Shown: positions 54,746 through 62,447 of the stretch, in pieces
How the letters are laid out: every line of letters starts with the position of its first letter
How positions within the stretch are numbered: position 1 is the first letter of the stretch
Source of the DNA: Streptomyces violaceusniger
GTDB taxonomy: Bacteria; Actinomycetota; Actinomycetes; Streptomycetales; Streptomycetaceae
Direction: 5' to 3'
Assembly: GCA_005405945.1 (NCBI GenBank)
Contig: BJHW01000002.1
Coordinates: 2,232,001 to 2,296,000, forward strand
Length of the DNA stretch: 64,000 bases
Translations under genes and position numbers: made by a program
The notes under the pieces: generated by a model
Told to the model about the DNA's origin: nothing
The model's input: the letters and a program-made list of their open reading frames with translations, nothing else
Database searches by the model: none

Positions 54746-55300
54746 TCAGCGCGTCGGACGGTAGGTCGCGATGATCACTCCGCTGCTGGTCGGCTGAGCG
54801 CTGACCAGCTCCAGCTTCTTCAGGGTGGCGTCGTCGGCGAACAGCTTCTTGCGGCCCTCGCCGGCCACCACCGGGTGGATCAGCAGTACCAGTTCGTCCA
54901 GCAGGTCCTGCTCCAGAAGCGAACGCACCAGCGTGGGGCTGCCTGCGACGGTGATGTCCTTCCCCTCGCCCGCCTTGAGCTTCTCGATCGCGGCCGCCAG
55001 ATCGCCGTTGATGAGCGTGCTGTTCGCCCAGTCCTCCACGCTGTCCAGCGTGGAGGAGACGACGTACTTGGGCGAGTCATTGATCCACTTGGCGAAGCCG
55101 GCGTCCTCGCCGTCGGTCACCGTCGGCCAGTACCCGGCCCACTCGGTGAAAGTCGACCGGCCCAGCAGAATCGTGTCGGCCGTCTCCAGCGTCTTTCCCA
55201 GCGCCGCGCCCATCTCCTCGTCGAAAGCGAACTGCCACTCGTTCGGCGACTGGGCGACACCATCGAGCGAGACGAACAGACCCGAAACGACCTTGCGCAT
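54746..55300 (-). CDS. Dihydrofolate reductase-like (RibD C-terminal domain) protein
   Basis: A 184-residue NADPH-binding protein of the DHFR/RibD_C family, common in actinobacteria: MRKVVSGLFVSLDGVAQSPN, ADTILLGRSTFTEWAGYWP, SPKYVVSSTLDSVEDWANST, and DITVAGSPTLVRSLLEQDLL with the nucleotide-binding glycine. These are not true DHFRs and their substrates are mostly unknown. It lies 95 bp downstream of an AraC gene on the same strand, which may regulate it. Confidence 0.92.
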   Translation of the reverse strand: MRKVVSGLFVSLDGVAQSPNEWQFAFDEEMGAALGKTLETADTILLGRSTFTEWAGYWPTVTDGEDAGFAKWINDSPKYVVSSTLDSVEDWANSTLINGDLAAAIEKLKAGEGKDITVAGSPTLVRSLLEQDLLDELVLLIHPVVAGEGRKKLFADDATLKKLELVSAQPTSSGVIIATYRPTR

Positions 55301-55395
55301 GATTCCTCCGTGATGAGTTCGGGGTCGTCTGCCCGGTCCCGGCCGAATAACCTTCGGCCGGGGCGGGGCCGACCCCGTGGGCTATGTCAGGAAGA

Positions 55396-56115
55396 CTATG
55401 CGGGCACAGAGGAGGAGGGCTTGTACAGAAGCGACAGCGGTTCCGCCCTGTCTGGAGCACTCAGCTGAGTGGCGGTCCGGCCGATGAACCGGGTCAAGGA
55501 CCGTGCCAGGTGCGGCTGGTCGAAATAACCCAGCTGGTGCACGACCTCCTGCGCCGGCACCCCCTCCTGGATCAGAACCGCCGCCTCGCGGGCACGGTGG
55601 ATCTGCCGGATGGCACCCCGGGCAAGGCCCGTCGCCGCGACGAAACGCCGCTGGAGGGTCCGCTCGGAGACATCGGGGGCTGCGCCGCCGAGCACCGCGG
55701 GCACGATCGGGTCGCAGTCCATGATGCCCTCACGCACCATGCGCCGCACGAACGCCTCCGCATTGTCGTAATCGGGCACGTGCCAGGCGGAACCCTTCAG
55801 CCACACCGAGCGCCGCGTGACGTCGGGGATCTCCGCGCTGCCACCCACAAGCCGGCTGATCGGCACGTGAGGCATCGAGGTGCCGAGGGCGAAGCTGATA
55901 CCGAAGAACGTGGCGTCCTTGGGAACGGGAGCCGGAGAGGCCCTGGGCTCTGGGCCCAGCACGGCCGCCTGCACCTGGCCGTCGTGTTCCCAGAAGACAA
56001 GCTCCCAATGCGACGCCGCGATCGACGTCATCCGGCCAACCTCGATGCTGCGGCTGCGCCATACCCTCTCGATGTACGGCAACTCCGACGGCCGACTCTC
56101 GATCTCCAGACCCAA
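55396..56115 (-). CDS. AraC-family regulator
   Basis: A 239-residue regulator: an N-terminal sensing domain (SHWELVFWEHDGQVQAAVLG, FFGISFALGTSMPHVPISRL) and a C-terminal AraC double HTH (VSERTLQRRFVAATGLARGA, then AVLIQEGVPAQEVVHQLGYF and DQPHLARSLTRFIGRT). The domain resembles the DUF6597-type sensor of this group. It lies upstream of the DHFR-like gene in the same direction, the usual regulator-target arrangement. Confidence 0.9.
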   Translation of the reverse strand: MGLEIESRPSELPYIERVWRSRSIEVGRMTSIAASHWELVFWEHDGQVQAAVLGPEPRASPAPVPKDATFFGISFALGTSMPHVPISRLVGGSAEIPDVTRRSVWLKGSAWHVPDYDNAEAFVRRMVREGIMDCDPIVPAVLGGAAPDVSERTLQRRFVAATGLARGAIRQIHRAREAAVLIQEGVPAQEVVHQLGYFDQPHLARSLTRFIGRTATQLSAPDRAEPLSLLYKPSSSVPA

Positions 56116-56379
56116 CCGGATCGCCCCCGTTCACCGCCGCCTGCGCCGCCAGTGTGTCACGCGGACGGCCGAAGCTCGTGCGAGATGCGCGGGAGTATCC
56201 GCGCATCTCGGCCCGAACGCGGCCAGCGGCCCGATGCCCCAGGGCTCATGTGGAAGCCCAGCTACATCGAGCCCAGCCTTGCCGTCGTCCTTGACCACGG
56301 TCATCGTGGCGCCGTCGTTGCACGTCCGCGCTCGAACACCCGGCGGGCCCATCCCTCAGGCTGCTCACCGGCCAGGGGG

Positions 56380-56803
56380 CAGCCGACTGCGGCCAGTAGA
56401 TCCGCTCGTACGCCGCGATGACCCGGTCCTTGGCCTCCATCAGCTCCCCGCCCCCTCCCAGGGCGCTGGGGTTCGTACGGGCGGTCTCCCACATCTGCCT
56501 GACCGGACTCAACTTCTGCTCCTGGGCGGGTGCGTCGCCAGGGGTGCAGGCGTCGGCCACGGCCTCGACAAACGCCCAGGTGAGGTCTTTGCCCGCGCAG
56601 AAGTCGTACAGCTTGCGTTGGGCCGGTACGACACCGTCAGGAAAGTGGTCGGGGGTCAGCCGACCGTGCAGTGCCGCCACGGTGATCCCGGCGTCGTCCA
56701 GCCAGGTGCGCAGTTCCTTGGCGATCTCGTTCAGCTCCTGGTCGGCCCCGCGCAGTACGCCCCATGGCAGACCCGCGCGACGCGACTCCGGTAACGCGGC
56801 CAT
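56380..56803 (-). pseudogene. Streptomyces HTH-type regulator, N-terminal part, 3' degenerate
   Basis: The frame begins MAALPESRRAGLPWGVLRGA and has a helical region LNEIAKELRTWLDDAGITVA and LHGRLTPDHFPDGVVPAQRK, then LTWAFVEAVADACTPGD, which follows the pattern of the Streptomyces XRE-like proteins that pair with small downstream genes. Around 56380 it loses coherence and splits into two frames. ATG 56803 is divergent from the small ORF at 56949, with about 145 bp between. Confidence 0.5.
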
Positions 56804-56948
56804 GCCCGGCTCCACCCCGTTTGCCCTGGGACAACCCGGTGTTGTCCGCATGACAACATCCAACCCGCTCCGGACGCGGTGGCACAGCGGCATGGTCGGA
56901 TTGCGCTCCAGTCCCGGGGCAGCTTCCCTCACCTTCGAGAGGTCCGAC

Positions 56949-57065
56949 ATGTCCGACCGTGAGACCCGCCGTCTTCCTCTGCTCCGTGGCGCCGTCGCGG
57001 GATTCTTCTCCGGCGTCACCCGCGCCATCACCGGCTGGATGATCAGCAACGTCCTCGACCGCTAG
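56949..57065 (+). CDS. Possible 38-residue small protein
   Basis: ATG 56949, with GAGAGG six bases upstream, encodes SDRETRRLPLLRGAVAGFF followed by an amphipathic, partly hydrophobic helix (SGVTRAITGWMISNVLDR) and TAG. Strongly basic start then a membrane-seeking helix. No family recognised. It lies divergent from a broken HTH regulator and 120 bp before a second tiny ORF. Confidence 0.5.
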   Translation: MSDRETRRLPLLRGAVAGFFSGVTRAITGWMISNVLDR

Positions 57066-57185
57066 CTCACTCACCAAGAGAGCGCCTTTATGCGCCACCC
57101 CTGCAATCTGTGCGCAACCGCCCGCCACGCACCTCAGGGCCACCAGCAACGAGGGCTGGTGCCTCGCACACTCCATGAAGGAGCC

Positions 57186-57275
57186 ATGGACATCCACTCG
57201 CCGCTGGCCGCCGCCCTGAGCGAGTACTCCCACAGGCTCGCCACCTGCACCGGTGACAGCTTCCTCGTCAACTGA
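57186..57275 (+). CDS. Possible 29-residue small protein
   Basis: ATG 57186 follows AAGGAG at ideal spacing and encodes MDIHSPLAAALSEYSHRLAT plus CTGDSFLVN. It ends just before three 20-bp tandem repeats. One Cys and several Ser/Thr near the C terminus; a leader/core split as in modified peptides is imaginable, but no modifying enzyme gene is nearby. Confidence 0.45.
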   Translation: MDIHSPLAAALSEYSHRLATCTGDSFLVN

Positions 57276-57284
57276 AACGCTCAC

Positions 57285-57350
57285 CCGCCAACTCATGCGC
57301 ACATCCGCCAACTCATGCGCACATCCGCCAACTCATGCGCACATCCGCCA
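57285..57350. repeat. Three 20-bp tandem repeats
   Basis: CCGCCAACTCATGCGCACAT occurs three times without change (57285, 57305, 57325), plus the first six bases of a fourth. The array is bracketed by GAAACGCTCA at 57274 and 57354. Not a CRISPR: there are no spacers. Confidence 0.9.
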
Positions 57351-57424
57351 AGCGAAACGCTCAGTTACATCCTCTTGCCCGGTGGGCTGCGCCCGGCGAG
57401 CCTTCAGCGCCGTGGTGGCCGTTT

Positions 57425-58405
57425 TCAGTCCGAGCGCGGGCCTGCTGGTGAACAGGCCGGACTGTGCGACGTCGAGCGCCCGAAGGTGCGGCGGTAGGCG
57501 GTGGGTGTGGTGCCCAGTGCCCGCCGGAAGTGCAGCCGCAGGTTGGCTGCCGTGCCCAGTCCGCAGTCCCGCGCCACCCGGTCCACCGAGTGGTCCGTGG
57601 TTTCCAGCAGTTCCCGTGCCCTGCTGAGGCGGGCGTTGAGCAACCACTGCAACGGGGTCGTGCCCGTCTCCTCGGTGAACCGGCGCATGAAGGTGCGCTG
57701 CGAAAGGCCCGCGTGCCGGGCGAGCACGCGCAGTGTGAGTGGCTCGCCGAGCCGGTGCAGGGCCCATCCCCGGGTACCGGACAGCGACGCCTCACCGGCC
57801 GCCGCGACGGGAGCCGGCACGTACTGGGCCTGCCCGCCGTCCCGGTGTGGGGCGGCCACCAGACCGCGGGCGATCTCGTTGGCCACCACCGCTCCCAGGT
57901 CGCGGCGTACGAGGTGCAGGCACAGGTCGATGCCGCAGCACACCCCGGCCGAGGTGAGCACGTCGCCCTCGTCGACATAGAGCACGTCGCGGTCGACCAT
58001 GACGGCCGGGAAGTCCCGCTCGAACTCGTCGATGTGTTTCCAGTGGGTCGTGGCGTGCAGCCCGTCCAGCACGCCCGCCGCGGCCAGTGCGAAGGCGCCC
58101 GTGCAGATCGACACCACACGCTTGCCTCGGTCGTGGGCCTCGGCCAGCGTGCCGAGCACGGCCTCCGGCAGCGGAAGGAGCGGTTCGTACCCCGGCACGA
58201 TCACGGTGTCGGCGCCGCGCACCTGCTCCAGACCCCCACCGGCGACCAGGGCGAAGCCCGCGGTGGTGGCCACCTTCGCGTCCAGCGCGCATACGGCCAT
58301 CTCGTAGGGGGTTTCCGGCCGGGCAGTGAAGATCTGCGTCGGGATCGCCAGGTCCAGCGGGATGACCCCGTCCAGCGCCAGGACCGCGACTCGATGTACT
58401 GTCAT
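57425..58405 (-). CDS. GlxA-family regulator (DJ-1/PfpI domain plus AraC HTH)
   Basis: A 326-residue regulator: N-terminal DJ-1/PfpI-like domain (VLALDGVIPLDLAIPTQIFT, with the nucleophile-elbow-like VVSICTGAFALAAAGVLDG) and a C-terminal AraC HTH pair (LARHAGLSQRTFMRRFTEET, VARDCGLGTAANLRLHFRRA). GlxA proteins act as ligand-responsive regulators rather than enzymes. It is divergent from the HD-domain gene with 71 bp between, so it probably controls the HD, RidA and MFS genes. Confidence 0.93.
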   Translation of the reverse strand: MTVHRVAVLALDGVIPLDLAIPTQIFTARPETPYEMAVCALDAKVATTAGFALVAGGGLEQVRGADTVIVPGYEPLLPLPEAVLGTLAEAHDRGKRVVSICTGAFALAAAGVLDGLHATTHWKHIDEFERDFPAVMVDRDVLYVDEGDVLTSAGVCCGIDLCLHLVRRDLGAVVANEIARGLVAAPHRDGGQAQYVPAPVAAAGEASLSGTRGWALHRLGEPLTLRVLARHAGLSQRTFMRRFTEETGTTPLQWLLNARLSRARELLETTDHSVDRVARDCGLGTAANLRLHFRRALGTTPTAYRRTFGRSTSHSPACSPAGPRSD

Positions 58406-58476
58406 GGCAAGATTCTATCGAAGTAAGGGAATTTTGCCTCTCGCCAGGTCAGGGCGGTCGCGGCCAGGCTGAAGAC

Positions 58477-59151
58477 ATGACCGGACCTACCCGCGAGGCG
58501 ACCGCCGACCTGATCACGCTGCCCGGCACACCGCTTGCCGACGCCGTCGTCGATCTCATCCGGCCGGTGGAAACGCCGTCCGTGTTCAACCACAGCATCC
58601 GCAGCTACCTGTTCGCCCGGCTGGTGGCCGGCCGCCTCGGCCTGGCCGCCGGCCACGACTACCACGACGACCTGCTGTTCGCCGCGTGCGCGATGCACGA
58701 CCTCGGCGTGGCGTCGGACGGCCCGCACAGCCAGCGGTTCGAGGTCGAAGGCGCCGACCGGGCCGCCGCATTCCTCATCGACCGCGGAGTGCCCGCAGCC
58801 GACGCCGACCAGGTCTGGCAGGCCATCGCCCTGCACACCTCCCCGGGCATCGCGGAACGCCGCGGCACGCTGTGCGTGCTCCTCCGCGAAGGCCTCGCCC
58901 TCGACTTCGGCGGCGCAATGGGCGCCGGCCACGTCGACGCCCTCACCGACGAGCAGGCCGACGCCGTGCACGCCGCCTATCCACGGCTGGACATGATCCG
59001 CTCACTCACCGACGCGATCGTCGCGCAGGCCGCGAAGAACCCGAAGAACGCACCCCGGTACGCGATCCCCGGTGAATTCCTCCGCGAACGCGAGACCTTC
59101 GGCCGGACCCGGATGGAGCACGCCTGCCGTTCGTCCCGCTGGGGCAACTGA
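58477..59151 (+). CDS. HD-domain protein (cyanamide hydratase-like)
   Basis: A 224-residue metal-dependent HD protein. His39 (VFNHSIRSYLFA), His74/Asp75 (AMHDLG) and a later Asp form the HD metal site. The overall pattern (start with PLADAV...LIRPVETPSVFNHS) resembles cyanamide hydratases and related small-nitrile or isocyanide hydratases; hydrolase activity on a small nitrogenous compound is inferred. It starts a probable operon with RidA and MFS genes. Confidence 0.85.
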   Translation: MTGPTREATADLITLPGTPLADAVVDLIRPVETPSVFNHSIRSYLFARLVAGRLGLAAGHDYHDDLLFAACAMHDLGVASDGPHSQRFEVEGADRAAAFLIDRGVPAADADQVWQAIALHTSPGIAERRGTLCVLLREGLALDFGGAMGAGHVDALTDEQADAVHAAYPRLDMIRSLTDAIVAQAAKNPKNAPRYAIPGEFLRERETFGRTRMEHACRSSRWGN

Positions 59152-59199
59152 CTCCGCGGACTCCACGCCTTTCGTCAACAAAGAAAAGGAAGCACCGCC

Positions 59200-59622
59200 A
59201 TGACCATCCACACCGTCGAGGTCCCCGAGGGCAACGCCGTCTTCGGGCAGACCACCAGCGCCTTCGCGGGCTTCGGCTATTCCGCCGCGGTCCGCGCGCA
59301 CGGCCTCCTGTTCATCGCGGGAACGATCGGTCGCCGCGCCGACGGCACCATCCCGGACACCATCGAGGAGCAGACCGAGATCGCTATCCGGAAGATCGAG
59401 GAGATCCTGCGACTGGAGAACCTCGACCTGTCCGCCCTCGTCGACGTCACCAGCTACCACGTCGACATCCGCCAGCATCTGCCCGGCTTCATCGAGGCCA
59501 AGCAGCGCCTCGTCGCACCGCCCTACCCGACCTGGACGATCATCGGGGTCAACGGCCTCGCCAGCCCGGGACTCCTCGTCGAAATCCGCGCGACCGCCGC
59601 GTACCCCGACGCATCCCGGTAG
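59200..59622 (+). CDS. RidA-family protein
   Basis: A 140-residue Rid (YjgF/YER057c) protein, which as a trimer hydrolyses reactive enamine/imine intermediates. Landmarks are GYSAAVRAHGLLFIAGTIGR, the central DLSALVDVTSYHVDIRQHLP, and the conserved Arg in GLLVEIRATAAYP that binds the substrate carboxylate. AAAGGAAGC precedes ATG 59200. With the HD protein it may handle imine- or nitrile-type waste. Confidence 0.93.
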   Translation: MTIHTVEVPEGNAVFGQTTSAFAGFGYSAAVRAHGLLFIAGTIGRRADGTIPDTIEEQTEIAIRKIEEILRLENLDLSALVDVTSYHVDIRQHLPGFIEAKQRLVAPPYPTWTIIGVNGLASPGLLVEIRATAAYPDASR

Positions 59623-59683
59623 CCGCCGCTCGTGGGCCCGTCCCCGGGCCCACGAGCCCGTCGGCGACTGACGTGAGGTCGTC

Positions 59684-59935
59684 ATGAAAACCGCTGGGCG
59701 TCCCGGCCTGCCGGCCCTCGCGCTGCTGGCCTCGATGATCGTGTCGTTCCTGGCCTCCGCGGCCGCACCGACACCGCTGTACGCCAGTTACGCGGGCGCA
59801 TGGCATTTCTCCTCGCTGACCACCACCATCGTCTTCGGCACGTATACCGTCGCGGTGCTGGCCGCGCTACTCATGCTCGGCAGAACCTCCGACCGCTCGT
59901 GGGGTCGCGCGATGTGGCGAGGCTTGAGGTCATGA
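59684..59935 (+). pseudogene. MFS transporter, first two helices only
   Basis: MFS start (LPALALLASMIVSFLASAAA, PTPLYASYAGAWHFSSLTTT, then TVAVLAALLMLGRTSD) that leaves the family pattern at LGRTSDRSWGR and stops at 59935. It is a truncated relative of the gene at 60191, so the region looks like a partial duplication. The stretch 59936-60190 shows no gene. Confidence 0.75.
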
Positions 59936-60190
59936 CCGGATCCGCTCCACAACCAGCGTCCGAGCCGGCGTCCGACGTCGCGGATGGCGTGGCCGCCTGC
60001 CCGGACAGCGCCGCGCGGTGACCGCTCCGCGTGCGGCGAACCGTACGGCTCGCGACTCAACGAAGACGCCCCTGCGGCCGGCCGCCGCACGGCACGGACG
60101 CCGTGGATGCCGTGGACGCGTACCGGCCGCTCCCGTAGACATCGCCGCCCGCGACGCGGTGTGCCCGGCCCCGCCCCATCGAGGTTGACT

Positions 60191-60910
60191 GTGAATCCTG
60201 CCCGTTCCTCCACCCAGAGCCCGTCGCGGCGCGGCGAGACCGTCGTCCCCGCGCGGCGTCCCGGCGTCGGCAGCATCGTGCTGCTGGCCTCGATCGTCGT
60301 GTCCTTCCCGGCCGCCTCCAGCGCGCCGACCCCGCTGTACGCGACCTACGCCCGCATGTGGGACTTCTCGCCGATCACCACCACCGTCGTCTTCGGCGTG
60401 TACGCGATCGCCGTACTGCTCGCGCTGCTGGTGCTCGGACGGCTGTCCGACCACGTCGGCCGTCGGCCGGTGCTGCTGGCCGCCCTCGCGGTGCAGACGG
60501 CCGCGATGGTGGTGCTCACCACCGCGGACGGGGTCGGAGCCCTGCTGGCCGGCCGGGTACTGCAAGGTGTTTCCACCGGTGGGGCGCTCGGCGCGCTGGG
60601 TGCGGCGATGGTCGACGTCGACCGTGGCCGCGGCACGGTGGCCAACGCGGCCGCGCCGGGAATCGGTACCGGCACCGGAGCGCTGCTGTCCGGGCTGCTG
60701 GTCCAGTACGCGCCGGCGCCCACCCACCTGGTCTATCTCCTGCTCGTCGGCGTCTTCCTCCTGCAAGGTGTCGCGGTGGCCCTGATGCCGGAGACCGTGT
60801 CCCGCAAGCCCGGTGCGCGCGCCGCGGTCGTACCCGAGTTCACGGTGCCCGCCGGCCTGCGTGGTCCGGTGCCCGACCAGCAAGATCACGATCTACGGCT
60901 GGAGTACTAG
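60191..60910 (+). pseudogene. MFS transporter, 3' truncated by the IS701-type element
   Basis: Seven helices of a drug-exporter-type MFS: GSIVLLASIVVSFPAASSAP, LLALLVLGRLSDHVGRRPVL (signature loop A), GRVLQGVSTGGALGALGAAM, THLVYLLLVGVFLLQGVAVA. At about 60850 it degenerates and stops at the IS edge, so half of the usual 400 residues is missing. GTG 60191. It was probably the exporter of the GlxA-controlled operon. Confidence 0.85.
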
Positions 60911-62447
60911 TACTCCAGTTGCAGTTCGCTATTCCTGCTGGTCAGGAGTCTGTTTCTGAGCTGTAGCGAGCTGACGTGGCGTCATGTGGCGGAAGTTCGT
61001 GACCAGCAGTGCGGCGTTTGTAGTGGCAGTGTCTGGCGGTGGCCTGGTGTCGGCGGCGCCAGGAGGACCATCTCAGCGCCTGGTCGGTGCGGCGCCGTTG
61101 GTGATGGCCGGTCTCGGGGCGGCAAGCTGCCATGAGCCTGCGGATTTCTGCCAGGCTGAGCGGGGCGAGGGGCGATCCGTTTCTCCAGCCCCCTTGCCGT
61201 TCGTGCGTGGGCGGTCGTGGCGGCGAGGAAGGCATGCGCGAGCATGGCCAGGGTGATGTGCCGGTACCAGCCGACGTAGCGACGGACTTCGTACTGGTCC
61301 AGCCCGCACTCGTTCTTCGCGCTCTGGAAGCAGGACTCGATGGACCAGCGGCTGCCGGCCACCTTCACGAGCTGGCTGACTGCCGTGCCGGTGGGAGCGT
61401 AGGCGAGGTAGTAGGCGATCTCGTCGGGGCGGGCGATGCTGCGGCGGGCCATGACCCACCTGCGGTGGGACGGCTCGCCGCCGTCGAAGAACGGGATGGC
61501 GGGAAGCTGGGCGGCGGCCCAGTCGTAGACGCGTGGGCCCTTGGCGCCCTCACCGCAGGACAGCCGCTCCCAGGCTTCATCTGGGGCGTCCCCGACAAGT
61601 TGGTCGATGCGCCAGCACCCGGCAAGCGACTTGACCTGCTGCGATTTCGGGACCGCGACGACATAGCCGAGGCCGGCCTCCTCGACCATGTGACGGAAGT
61701 GCCAGTCCTGGCCGTAGAGCGCGTCCGCGGTCACCCAGGAGATGGGCAGCGGCGAGGACAGTGCCCGGGCCACCAGGACCCGCGCCAGCTCGGTCTTGGT
61801 GGCGAAACCGCGGCCGTCGGGCACCTTCGCCTCCCGGCACCGTTCCCGGTCCGACGTCCAGGACTTCGGCAGGTACAACTCCCGGTCCACCAGCGTCCTG
61901 CCCCGGGACGAGGCATAGGCGGCGAAGACCGCGACCTGGCAGTTCTCGGTACGGCCTGCCGTACCCGAATACTGCCGCTGAACCCCGGCCGAGGTATCGC
62001 CCTTCTTGAGAAAGCCCGTCTCGTCGATCACGAGGACACCGTCGTCCTCGCCAAGCCGCTCGGCGACATACGCCTGTACATCGTCGCGGATCTCGTCAGC
62101 GTCCCACCGGGCTCGGTTCAGAAGGTGCTGGAGCCCGGCCGGGGAACTGTGACCGACGTACTCGGCCAGCTGCCAGCCATTCTTCCTGCCCACCGGACCC
62201 AGCAGACCGTGTACGTAGGCACGCATCCGCCGCCGCAGATCAGCCCGGCCGAACCGGTGACCGACCCGCAGCAGCACCTCCTCGAGCTCCCTCGCCCACT
62301 CATCAGGCTGTACATCATCTTGCACGATCAGAACAACAGCGATCACACACCGCTGGTCACGAACTTCCGCCACATGACGCCACGTCAGCTCGCTACACTC
62401 AGAAACAGACTCCTGACCAGCAGGAATAGCGAACTGCAACTGGAGTA
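60911..62447 (-). mobile_element. IS701-type insertion sequence, copy 2 (inverted)
   Basis: Same element as 42669-44206 in the opposite orientation, 1537 bp (one G fewer). Its flanks are CTAG (60907-60910) and CTAA (62448-62451), which do not match as a target duplication. The MFS gene on the left and the repeat-protein gene on the right are each cut at the IS edge, indicating a deletion or recombination at this copy. Confidence 0.92.
60982..62346 (-). CDS. IS701-family transposase, copy 2
   Basis: Nearly identical to the transposase at 42770, with the same DDE motifs (VLVIDETGF, WVTADALYGQD, SIESCFQSAKNECG). Here a five-G run gives a different, longer tail (LEKRIAPRPAQPGRN) to a stop at 60982 inside the inverted repeat. 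GTG 62346 corresponds to 42770 of copy 1. One substitution seen is Ser to Cys-free; the gene appears as usable as copy 1. Confidence 0.88.
   Translation of the reverse strand: MIAVVLIVQDDVQPDEWARELEEVLLRVGHRFGRADLRRRMRAYVHGLLGPVGRKNGWQLAEYVGHSSPAGLQHLLNRARWDADEIRDDVQAYVAERLGEDDGVLVIDETGFLKKGDTSAGVQRQYSGTAGRTENCQVAVFAAYASSRGRTLVDRELYLPKSWTSDRERCREAKVPDGRGFATKTELARVLVARALSSPLPISWVTADALYGQDWHFRHMVEEAGLGYVVAVPKSQQVKSLAGCWRIDQLVGDAPDEAWERLSCGEGAKGPRVYDWAAAQLPAIPFFDGGEPSHRRWVMARRSIARPDEIAYYLAYAPTGTAVSQLVKVAGSRWSIESCFQSAKNECGLDQYEVRRYVGWYRHITLAMLAHAFLAATTAHARTARGLEKRIAPRPAQPGRNPQAHGSLPPRDRPSPTAPHRPGAEMVLLAPPTPGHRQTLPLQTPHCWSRTSAT

Noticed and set aside
57186..57275. Lanthipeptide or lasso peptide precursor
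   Set aside because: The peptide has a single Cys and no modifying enzyme, protease or transporter gene is adjacent; only the possibility of a small expressed peptide is retained.
57285..57350. CRISPR array
   Set aside because: The 20-bp units are directly adjacent with no spacers, only three copies, and no cas genes are present.
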